6,744 nucleotides of DNA from Bacillota bacterium (lineage in GTDB: Bacteria; Bacillota; Bacilli; Alicyclobacillales; SLC66). The notes under the pieces are model-generated. The model was given only the letters and a program-made list of their open reading frames with translations, made no database searches and had not been told where the DNA came from. Below, one piece after another: positions 1 through 5,504 of the stretch. Position 1 is the stretch's first letter; each line of letters starts with the position of its first letter. The DNA lies in assembly GCA_021821185.1 (NCBI GenBank), contig JAKACU010000096.1, positions 1-6,744 of the forward strand, given 5' to 3'. The translations under genes and the position numbers were made by a program.

Positions 1-663
1 ACCGCACTTCAGGCAAAAAGCACCGTCGCGCACTTCCCTGCGCGAATCATCTTGGGGCGGTAATGCACCCATGCCGTAAAAATGAGTCAGATCCCGATCG
101 ATACCAAGTGATGCACATAACGGATCATCGGCATTGACAATCAATTGCGCATCAGAATGCTGCTCTATACCCCGGCGAATCATTGTTAGGGCCTGATCTA
201 CCTCGCCATAGCGATCCAATTGATCACGCAGCACATTGGTCACGACAATCATCGTCGGTGATACTCTTGATACAACATGCGGAAACGTGGCTTCATCTAC
301 CTCAAGCACTGCGCAGTTACTGCGTAAACGGCCCCGAAAAGAGACGTGTTGTAACAAGGCAGCCAATAAACCCTGTACCAAATTGGCTCCGCCACGATTC
401 GTGATCCATGGCTCCTGTTTGTCGTCAAGCATACTGTGTAAAAACGCGGTGGTTGTCGTTTTCCCGTTTGTTCCCGTCACAAGTACACAACGATCGAGTT
501 GCTGCAGCAATTCCTGCAGCAAAGAAGGCCGCATCCTCCACAAAAGCAGACCGGGAAGGCTTGTCCCTTTTCTGCCCATCATCCGCAGCGCGGCGTAGAC
601 GATTTTCCCTAGCCAAAGAAACAGATACGATAGACCACGAAGCCTCTTTGGCCTAAAATTCAT
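1..663 (-). CDS. murT: MurT-type Mur ligase, lipid II isoglutaminyl synthase subunit (partial, N-terminal 221 residues)
   Basis: The reading frame is open from an ATG at 663 to the left edge, so the C-terminal half is missing. MurT, with the glutaminase GatD, amidates the D-glutamate of lipid II to isoglutamine at the inner face of the membrane, using ATP. Visible motifs are a Mur-ligase P-loop TGTNGKTTT (residues 63-71), the NRGGANL segment (89-95), EVDEA (121-125), TNVLRDQLDRYGE (142-154) and NADDP (177-181). CLKC (217-220) begins the Cys4 zinc-ribbon insertion that separates MurT from MurC-F ligases. The C-terminal domain with the residue that activates the glutamate lies outside the window. 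GAGGTGAT (667-674) sits 3 bases before the ATG and supports this start; the only closer ATG, at 676, runs into a stop after two codons. The basic N-terminus and hydrophobic segment (residues 11-24) are usual for the family. The gene is divergent from tcdA. gatD is expected just beyond the left edge, which is inference. Confidence 0.93.
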   Translation of the reverse strand, partial: MNFRPKRLRGLSYLFLWLGKIVYAALRMMGRKGTSLPGLLLWRMRPSLLQELLQQLDRCVLVTGTNGKTTTTAFLHSMLDDKQEPWITNRGGANLVQGLLAALLQHVSFRGRLRSNCAVLEVDEATFPHVVSRVSPTMIVVTNVLRDQLDRYGEVDQALTMIRRGIEQHSDAQLIVNADDPLCASLGIDRDLTHFYGMGALPPQDDSRREVRDGAFCLKCG

Positions 664-779
664 GTAATCACCTCATGTTGATCCATTTCATCACGTAGCT
701 TACCAAAGTAAAAGGCTTACCTGCAATCCTTGCGCCTTTGGTTTATAGTATGACTAATTATAGGTTGGAGGAGGATTAT
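664..779. promoter_or_regulatory. Shared spacer between divergent murT and tcdA
   Basis: These 116 bases must hold the promoters for both divergent genes. The minus strand carries a perfect -10 hexamer TATAAT at 757-762, which would give murT a leader of about 85 bases. No good -35 is found at 15-19 bases; the nearest is AGCACA at 779-784, matching 3 of 6. On the plus strand TATAGT (744-749) is a possible tcdA -10, with a poor -35 CTGCAA (721-726, 17-base spacer). A direct repeat GCTTACC occurs at 698-704 and 715-721. The promoter assignments are weak. Confidence 0.35.
767..774 (+). promoter_or_regulatory. Ribosome binding site that fixes the tcdA GTG start
   Basis: GGAGGAGG ends 5 bases before GTG at 780. 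Upstream in-frame candidates, TTG at 738 and ATG at 750, have no Shine-Dalgarno sequence and would translate this one. The ATG at 778 is out of frame with the gene. The site therefore selects the GTG at 780. Confidence 0.8.
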
Positions 780-1526
780 GTGCTGCACCGTTTTTCACGA
801 ACTGAACTGGTTGTCGGAAGCGAAGGACTGGAAAAGCTGCGCTTGGCTACTGTGGCGGTGCTAGGCGTTGGGGGAGTTGGTTCATACGCCGTGGAAGCCC
901 TCGCACGAAGTGGAATTGGCCGATTGATCCTCGTCGATAAAGATGTGGTCGATATCACGAATATCAACAGGCAGTTACCAGCTTTGACGTCTACGATAGG
1001 ACAGCCTAAAGTGGATATCATGGCACAGCGAATCAATGACATCAATCCGGCTTGTGAGGTCATCGTCAAGCACCTGTTTTTTGGTAAAGACACGGCGGAT
1101 GAACTGTTGGCGCTTAAGCCCGATTATATCGTTGATGCCATTGACACAGTCAGCGCGAAGATCGATTTGATCGAAGCCTGCATTTCGGAAAATATTCCGG
1201 TCGTTTCGAGCATGGGTGCTGCCAATAAGATGGATCCCACACAGTTTCGCGTCATGGATCTTCAGGACACCACCGTCGATCCAATTGCTCGTGTCATGCG
1301 CCGAGAACTGAGAAAGCGGGGAATTACCCGGGGAATCAAAGTGGTCTGTTCGCTTGAACCACCGATGGCACCCCGTGAGGAAATTCGCCAAAGCATTGCG
1401 CCAGTCGATGTTGAACAAACCCTGCCCAGAAAGGCCACGCACCCGCCTGCAAGTATCGCCTTTGTGCCGCCTGTTGCGGGCATGATACTTGCCAGCGTAG
1501 TTGTGCGTGACCTTATTGCTCAATAA
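780..1526 (+). CDS. tcdA: tRNA threonylcarbamoyladenosine dehydratase (TcdA/YrvM, E1-like family)
   Basis: The 248-residue product is a cytoplasmic E1/ThiF-like enzyme that uses ATP to dehydrate and cyclise N6-threonylcarbamoyladenosine at position 37 of ANN-decoding tRNAs, giving ct6A. The nucleotide-binding loop GVGGVGS lies at residues 29-35, followed by VDKDVVDITNINRQ (52-65), which holds the acidic residue and the N-x-N-R-Q element of E1-like adenylating enzymes. VDAIDT (118-123) and the family signature SSMGAANKMDP (143-153) follow. The C-terminal region, with FVPPVAG (228-234), agrees with B. subtilis YrvM as I remember it. Starting at GTG 780 gives MLHRFSRTEL, the expected N-terminus, and about the family length of 250. 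The gene stands alone on the plus strand, divergent from murT, and its 3' end overlaps the convergent pseudouridine synthase gene by 7 bases. No disruption is seen. Confidence 0.94.
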   Translation: MLHRFSRTELVVGSEGLEKLRLATVAVLGVGGVGSYAVEALARSGIGRLILVDKDVVDITNINRQLPALTSTIGQPKVDIMAQRINDINPACEVIVKHLFFGKDTADELLALKPDYIVDAIDTVSAKIDLIEACISENIPVVSSMGAANKMDPTQFRVMDLQDTTVDPIARVMRRELRKRGITRGIKVVCSLEPPMAPREEIRQSIAPVDVEQTLPRKATHPPASIAFVPPVAGMILASVVVRDLIAQ

Positions 1527-2449
1527 AACGCAATACCCGTTTTTTTCAAAATGGAGGTAAACATTTCTGGCATAGGCGCTGCAAATTCTCTGCCATCGGG
1601 CAAAATGACCCGGTAAGCGTGAAGAAGGTGATGTGTCAAGCCAAAGACTGGTTTGCCTCCATACTTTGTGTCACCAATAAGCGGATGGCCAATGCTTTTT
1701 AAATGTACACGAATCTGGTGCGTGCGTCCGCTTTCGATGTCCACTTCAAGCAGGGTCATATTTCTTCCGGCGGCAAGCACGCGATACTTTGTCTTTGCCG
1801 ATTTAGCATGCAATGCCTTTGCACCTGTGGCAACGTGCGTGCGATTTTGCCCTTGTTCACGAAACAGCGGGAGGTCGACCACTCCATCACGCTCTACCAC
1901 GCCATGAACGATGGTGATATAGGTTTTCGTAACCTTATGTTCACGTATATCGGCCGTAAGCGAGCGCAACGTGTCACCGTCTTTTCCGATCAGAACGAGT
2001 CCGGATGTGTTGCGGTCCAACCGATTGACAGTGGCTGGCATAAATGCACGTCCATCGGCGATCTCGCCTCTTTTATACAGATACGCGAGTGCACGGCCAA
2101 TAAGGGTATCTTTATGCTCTGCTTGATCAGGGTGTGTAAGCAAATCAATCGGTTTGTTTACCACAAGCAGATGCTCATCTTCGTACACTACATCAATATC
2201 TGACCGCATGCCGGAAAACTTTTTTTTCGGTTTTGCCAACATGGCAAATTCCTCTTCAGGCATAAATAATGACAACTCGTCGCCCGGCTGCAGCACAGTC
2301 TCCATCTTGCCTTTTTTGCCATTGACCTTTACGCGGCCTACGCGGATCATTTTGTAAATGCCGCTTAACGGCATCTCCGTGAGTCGTTGTCGCATATAGC
2401 GGTGAAGCTTTTTCCCGCTGTCTTCTGGTTCTATTTTAAGGGTTATCAT
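1520..2449 (-). CDS. RluA-family RNA pseudouridine synthase with N-terminal S4 domain
   Basis: The 309-residue product isomerises specific uridines to pseudouridine in structured RNA, most likely rRNA; the target cannot be read from sequence. An S4-like RNA-binding domain spans about residues 12-63. The catalytic domain opens with VVYEDEHLLVVNKP (87-100). The catalytic aspartate is D145 in NRLDRNTSG (142-150). The third family motif GRTHQIRVHL (241-250) and GHPLIGDTKYGG (254-265) follow. N142 replaces the histidine found in the commonest HRLD form; I recall NRLD as a known variant in Firmicute members, so I do not read it as inactivation. Length is normal for RluC/RluD-like enzymes. The ATG overlaps the yfmH stop as ATGA (2446-2449), and the nearest purine-rich run, GAGG, is 13 bases upstream. 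Translation is therefore probably coupled to yfmH. It is the last gene of the yfmF-yfmH cluster and converges on tcdA. Confidence 0.93.
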   Translation of the reverse strand: MITLKIEPEDSGKKLHRYMRQRLTEMPLSGIYKMIRVGRVKVNGKKGKMETVLQPGDELSLFMPEEEFAMLAKPKKKFSGMRSDIDVVYEDEHLLVVNKPIDLLTHPDQAEHKDTLIGRALAYLYKRGEIADGRAFMPATVNRLDRNTSGLVLIGKDGDTLRSLTADIREHKVTKTYITIVHGVVERDGVVDLPLFREQGQNRTHVATGAKALHAKSAKTKYRVLAAGRNMTLLEVDIESGRTHQIRVHLKSIGHPLIGDTKYGGKPVFGLTHHLLHAYRVILPDGREFAAPMPEMFTSILKKTGIAFY

Positions 2450-3732
2450 GACAGGGGCCGTACCTCAGATATACAGAATTGTTCCTCTTGGACGTGTCGT
2501 TTGAGTGCCTCATTGACCTCATCTAACGTGATTTCTTCAAGGATGCGCAAAGAATCAAACAGATCGACGCCGCGCAGCCGTTGTGAAGCATACACATTGG
2601 CAATGCCCTGCGGTGAATCAAGTAAACCCAAAAACCGCCCGATCGCTTTTTTCTTCGTACGCACAAAGTCGGCTTTATCAACGCCCGTTTGGGATGCTTC
2701 TTCCAGCGCCTGTTTAACACGCTTTACTAATTTGTCTGGAACATTAGAATTTCCACCAATCATCGAGTGACCGTACCATGCTGTCAATTCGTAGTCCATG
2801 CTAAAACCAGCATCCGCCAGCCCTTCATCAATTACCGCTTGATACAGCGCAGAACTTTTACCAAGTAGACAATCCATCCAGATCTCCATTGCCGCTTCAT
2901 GTTTTTGCCGTAATGGTGTATCCGTCGGAATATTGACTTCACGATAGCCAAACAACGTTCGCGGTTGTGACACCGCCAAGTTCGCTTTTAGCACCTTTGT
3001 CACAGGACGTTCAGGAATCGGTGGAATATGCCTCTTTATGGGAGACTGCCTCTGATATTTTTTTCCTGTTTGATTCTGTATCACAAGATCCATAATAGAA
3101 TCGGGTGATACCGCACCGACGACAAACAGCACCATGTTGCTCGGATGATAGAACGTACGGTAACAGTCATAGAGATCTTCTTTGGTTATTTTTGCAATCG
3201 ATTCCGCCGTTCCCGCGATATCAAGGCCCGCTGGATGTTCCCCATACATCGCCTGAAGTAAACCAAAGTAAACCCGCCAATTGGGATTGTCGTCGTACAT
3301 ACGAATCTCTTGACCGATAATACCCTTTTCCTTTTCTACGTTTTCATCCGTAAAATACGGGCGCTGTACAAAATCCAGCAAGATCTGCAAATTCTCATTC
3401 ACATGGCTGGTACAAGAGAACAGGTACGTTGTCGCATCAAATGTGGTAAAGGCATTAGCCTGCGCTCCATAGCGGGCAAAATCCATAAAAACATCACCAT
3501 GTTCTTCCTCAAACATCTTGTGCTCAAGAAAGTGGGCGATGCCGTCAGGTACTGTGCGCATCGTATTCTCGCCGGGGACGGTGAACTCACGATCAATCGA
3601 TCCGTAACGTGTCGTGAAACACGCATAGGTTTGTTGAAATCCTTCTTTAGGTAATATAAAAACACGCAACCCATTAGCAAGTTCTTGTTCATAAAGCGTT
3701 TCACCCAGTTGCGCATATTGAAGCTCTCGCAA
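2446..3732 (-). CDS. yfmH: M16-family zinc metallopeptidase YfmH (active-type subunit; ymfH in B. subtilis)
   Basis: The 428-residue product is a two-lobed M16 (pitrilysin/MPP-like) protein. The inverted zinc motif HFLEH lies at residues 67-71 (ligands H67 and H71, catalytic base E70). E142 in EKEKGIIGQE, 71 residues after H71 and 7 after E135, fits the third ligand, so this subunit looks catalytically competent. The C-terminal lobe lacks the Arg/Tyr pair of M16B enzymes: the equivalent stretch ALYQAVIDEGLADAGF (295-310) has I301 and D308 by my hand alignment. Curated family names tie YfmH to the 5-aminopentanol modification of EF-P, but its substrate is not evident here. No signal peptide is seen, so it is likely cytoplasmic. 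The TTG start is supported by AAGGAGG 8 bases upstream. It lies 3 bases after yfmF and overlaps the downstream synthase gene by 4 bases. Confidence 0.92.
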   Translation of the reverse strand: MRELQYAQLGETLYEQELANGLRVFILPKEGFQQTYACFTTRYGSIDREFTVPGENTMRTVPDGIAHFLEHKMFEEEHGDVFMDFARYGAQANAFTTFDATTYLFSCTSHVNENLQILLDFVQRPYFTDENVEKEKGIIGQEIRMYDDNPNWRVYFGLLQAMYGEHPAGLDIAGTAESIAKITKEDLYDCYRTFYHPSNMVLFVVGAVSPDSIMDLVIQNQTGKKYQRQSPIKRHIPPIPERPVTKVLKANLAVSQPRTLFGYREVNIPTDTPLRQKHEAAMEIWMDCLLGKSSALYQAVIDEGLADAGFSMDYELTAWYGHSMIGGNSNVPDKLVKRVKQALEEASQTGVDKADFVRTKKKAIGRFLGLLDSPQGIANVYASQRLRGVDLFDSLRILEEITLDEVNEALKRHVQEEQFCISEVRPLS

Positions 3733-3735
3733 GGA

Positions 3736-5022
3736 TCAAACCTCCTTATCACGTAAAAAATACGTCGTATCCAACTCGACCGTTTGTGCTACACGAATCA
3801 CATCATCTAAGGTCACGCGATGTATACCCTGAACAAGGTCGGCAACGGAACGCTGGCGATTGGTCAGGCGCCCAAACATATGCAGCATCGCACCCGTCAG
3901 AGGATGATCATCGGATTGCAAGTACTGATTTAAGAGGCCATCTTTGGTAAAACGCAATTCATCATCTGTGATATCACCTTGCCGCATAGCCTGCAATTGT
4001 TCTTCGATAATCGTACGAGCACGGTCCACATTGGCTATTTCAATGCCTGCTTGAAGAAAGATGGCACCTTTTAGTCCTTCCAAACGGCTTGATGCATAAT
4101 AAGCAAGGCTCTCTTTTTCACGGACATGCAAGAATAATTTGGAATGCGGGAAGCCACCCAAAATGCCGTTGTACACAAGCAGTGCCTCATACTCATCGTT
4201 GGAAAAACTAAAACCTGTGCGACATCCCAGATTCAATTTGCCTTGATTGACATCCATCTGCTCTTCGATGTATTTAGGCGCGCGCTGTTCATGTACCGAT
4301 CGCATCATAGGCACTGCATGATCGTGTAAACTGGATTTAGCCGCAAAAGAAGCAAATGCGTCAAACAGCAATTCTTTGGTTGCCGCCGCAGCAACGGGTC
4401 CGACTACATAGACATGCAACGAGCCATCGGCGATAAGATCGTGGTATCGGTGATATAAGGTTGTTTTTGTCAGCGCGTCTAAATCATCAGCATAGCCAAG
4501 ACGTGATAGCCCGAAAGGTTCACCTTCATACATGATTTGTACACAACGCTCCATCGCATAAGCGATTTTGTCATTGACCATGTTTTCTATGCGTTGTTTG
4601 TGCAAAGTGCGTTCTGTCTGAAAATAAGGTTCAAAAAAACCGCCTTCTGTGACATACGGTTCGCAAATCACCTGCGCAAACAAATGAATGGCCTGATCAA
4701 ATAACCCATGTGCGCCTGAAATATATTCCTCGCCAGCTACTTGCAAAGTAAATTCGATCGACTGTACATCACCGTGCTTATTAGCACGAGCGGACAAACC
4801 TGCGCCGTATAGTTCATCAAATGCTTTCGTCAGGTTTTCGGTCTGAAAGATGTGATTCGTACCGCGTGTCAACACTTGCGGCAAAAGTGCAGCCGCCGTG
4901 ACAGACTTTCTTGACATGGGTTGTTCAACCTGTGCTAGCACAGAAACTGTCTTATACTTTTTCGTGGGAAAAATGTGAATATGTAAATTGCCTGCGGCAT
5001 GTGTTATCCACTTGTCTTGCAC
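3736..5022 (-). CDS. yfmF: M16-family peptidase-like protein YfmF (inactive-type partner; ymfF in B. subtilis)
   Basis: The 428-residue product is an M16 homologue and the expected partner of YfmH. The position of the zinc motif HxxEH is occupied by KAFDELYGAG (residues 66-75), with no ligand set, so this subunit cannot bind the metal in the usual way. Its second lobe keeps the M16B signature LFLHVREKESLAYYASS (296-312), including R301 and Y308, the Arg/Tyr pair that in split M16B enzymes binds substrate opposite the zinc subunit. The pair therefore looks like a heterodimer with a shared active site, an inference from family knowledge. A GTG start at 5022 with GGAGGAG 8 bases upstream gives MQDKWITHAAGNLHIHIF and the family length. 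An in-frame ATG at 5064 would add 14 residues, but they contain the Shine-Dalgarno sequence. It is the first gene of the yfmF-yfmH-synthase cluster. As with YfmH, the EF-P link comes only from the family name. Confidence 0.9.
   Translation of the reverse strand: MQDKWITHAAGNLHIHIFPTKKYKTVSVLAQVEQPMSRKSVTAAALLPQVLTRGTNHIFQTENLTKAFDELYGAGLSARANKHGDVQSIEFTLQVAGEEYISGAHGLFDQAIHLFAQVICEPYVTEGGFFEPYFQTERTLHKQRIENMVNDKIAYAMERCVQIMYEGEPFGLSRLGYADDLDALTKTTLYHRYHDLIADGSLHVYVVGPVAAAATKELLFDAFASFAAKSSLHDHAVPMMRSVHEQRAPKYIEEQMDVNQGKLNLGCRTGFSFSNDEYEALLVYNGILGGFPHSKLFLHVREKESLAYYASSRLEGLKGAIFLQAGIEIANVDRARTIIEEQLQAMRQGDITDDELRFTKDGLLNQYLQSDDHPLTGAMLHMFGRLTNRQRSVADLVQGIHRVTLDDVIRVAQTVELDTTYFLRDKEV
3741..3747 (-). 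promoter_or_regulatory. Ribosome binding site for the yfmH TTG start
   Basis: AAGGAGG on the minus strand ends 8 bases before TTG at 3732 and lies inside the last codons of yfmF. It is a near-perfect Shine-Dalgarno sequence and justifies a TTG start where no ATG is suitably placed. Confidence 0.8.
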
Positions 5023-5030
5023 GTAAGGTG

Positions 5031-5037
5031 CTCCTCC
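5031..5037 (-). promoter_or_regulatory. Ribosome binding site that fixes the yfmF GTG start
   Basis: GGAGGAG on the minus strand ends 8 bases before GTG at 5022. The more distal in-frame ATG at 5064 has no comparable site, so GTG 5022 is preferred. Confidence 0.75.
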
Positions 5038-5066
5038 ACTCTGGCTCTCCTGCCTATCATGCATCT

Positions 5067-5072
5067 AGTATA
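5067..5072 (-). promoter_or_regulatory. Possible -10 element for the yfmF-yfmH-synthase cluster
   Basis: TATACT on the minus strand, 45 bases before the yfmF GTG start, matches 5 of 6 positions of the sigma-A -10. At a 17-base spacer the -35 would be GGTATG (5090-5095), a poor match. TTGTGG (5094-5099) matches better but is 21 bases away. It is placed suitably between the upstream hairpin and the gene, but the call is weak. Confidence 0.3.
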
Positions 5073-5101
5073 CGTCACGCACGGGGGCTCATACCACAAA
5101 G

Positions 5102-5123
5102 CGGGAGCCCGTGAGGGCTCCCG
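5102..5123 (-). terminator. Strong GC hairpin after the zinc-finger gene, probable terminator with weak U-tract
   Basis: CGGGAGCCC (5102-5110) and GGGCTCCCG (5115-5123) form a perfect 9-base-pair stem with a 4-base loop. On the minus strand the stem starts 2 bases after the TAG of the small zinc-finger gene, where a terminator is expected. The following tract is CTTTGTGG, poor in T, so termination may be partial and some readthrough into yfmF is possible. On the plus strand the stem is followed by ATCTATCC, with no T-run either. Confidence 0.55.
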
Positions 5124-5125
5124 AT

Positions 5126-5395
5126 CTATCCGTTTCTTTTCACTTGACTGCGAACCGCAGCCTGTGCTACTTCAAAATCCAATCGATTGATCACTTGCGA
5201 AGATCGAATCCACTGCTGAACTTCGCGCCGCATAGCCGGTGATACGTACTTAGGCATCCCGTGGGAATGGACGAGATCCTTGCGAGACATCTGGTGACGA
5301 CTTTTACAGTGAAAATTCGTCAGGGCTTCCATCAATTCACCACAGATCGGACATTGAAACACGGACACACATCCCTTTCCTGCGGCACATGTCAC
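5126..5395 (-). CDS. Small protein with a Ros/MucR-like C2H2 zinc finger, unknown function
   Basis: I do not recognise this gene. The product is about 89 residues, basic and soluble, with no membrane segment. CPIC (residues 15-18) followed by H29, C30 and H34 gives C-x2-C-x10-H-x4-H. The next segment, QMSRKDLVHSHGMPKYVSP (35-53), resembles what follows the finger in Ros/MucR regulators and in homing-type zinc fingers (a methionine-plus-acidic turn, then a short helix and G-x-P). The tail (54-89) is predicted helical and ends in basic residues. DNA or RNA binding is therefore an inference. The start is uncertain: GTG 5395 has TAGGA 7 bases upstream, GTG 5368 has AGGA 9 bases upstream and would begin just before FQCPIC, and TTG 5401 is also in frame. 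The gene sits alone between ndh and yfmF, with a hairpin immediately downstream. The coherent motif argues that it is real. Confidence 0.7.
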   Translation of the reverse strand: MTCAAGKGCVSVFQCPICGELMEALTNFHCKSRHQMSRKDLVHSHGMPKYVSPAMRREVQQWIRSSQVINRLDFEVAQAAVRSQVKRNG

Positions 5396-5450
5396 ATGCA
5401 AATCCTACTGCTCGTGTATTACCCCGATATCACTTTCGAACATCGCCATA

Positions 5451-5479
5451 AGTGTAACGCTGCCAGCCCACTGACGCAA
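5451..5479 (-). promoter_or_regulatory. Candidate sigma-A promoter for the zinc-finger gene
   Basis: On the minus strand TTGCGT (5474-5479) and TACACT (5451-5456) are separated by exactly 17 bases, about 50-80 bases before the possible starts. The hexamers match the consensus at 3 and 4 of 6 positions, so the call rests mainly on spacing and location. No terminator is seen after ndh in the same gap, so readthrough from ndh is also possible. Confidence 0.3.
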
Positions 5480-5504
5480 GTAAATAATACCCAATTGGTT
5501 TTTG

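Noticed and set aside
142..150. Pseudouridine synthase read as inactive because its motif is NRLD rather than HRLD (protein residues 142-150 of the gene at 1520-2449)
   Set aside because: The catalytic aspartate D145 and the other motifs are intact, and I recall the NRLD form as a known variant of the family.
236..656. Overlapping plus-strand open frames across the left end
   Set aside because: They are antisense to murT, whose minus-strand frame carries the P-loop and other Mur ligase motifs without interruption.
975..1523. 182-codon open frame on the minus strand inside tcdA
   Set aside because: It lies wholly within the well-supported tcdA and its translation shows no recognisable domain. 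It is a shadow frame.
1513..1526. TTATTG-CT-CAATAA dyad at the end of tcdA as a terminator
   Set aside because: The stem is AT-only apart from one pair, its loop is sterically too small, and no T-run follows directly. It is not a credible intrinsic terminator.
1703..2203. 166-codon open frame on the plus strand inside the pseudouridine synthase gene
   Set aside because: It is antisense to conserved catalytic motifs, rich in Cys, His and Arg without a pattern, and has no convincing ribosome binding site. It is a shadow frame.
5491..5498. CCAATTGG palindrome after the ndh stop as an ndh terminator
   Set aside because: An 8-base self-complementary sequence cannot form a useful hairpin loop, and no T-run follows on the minus strand.
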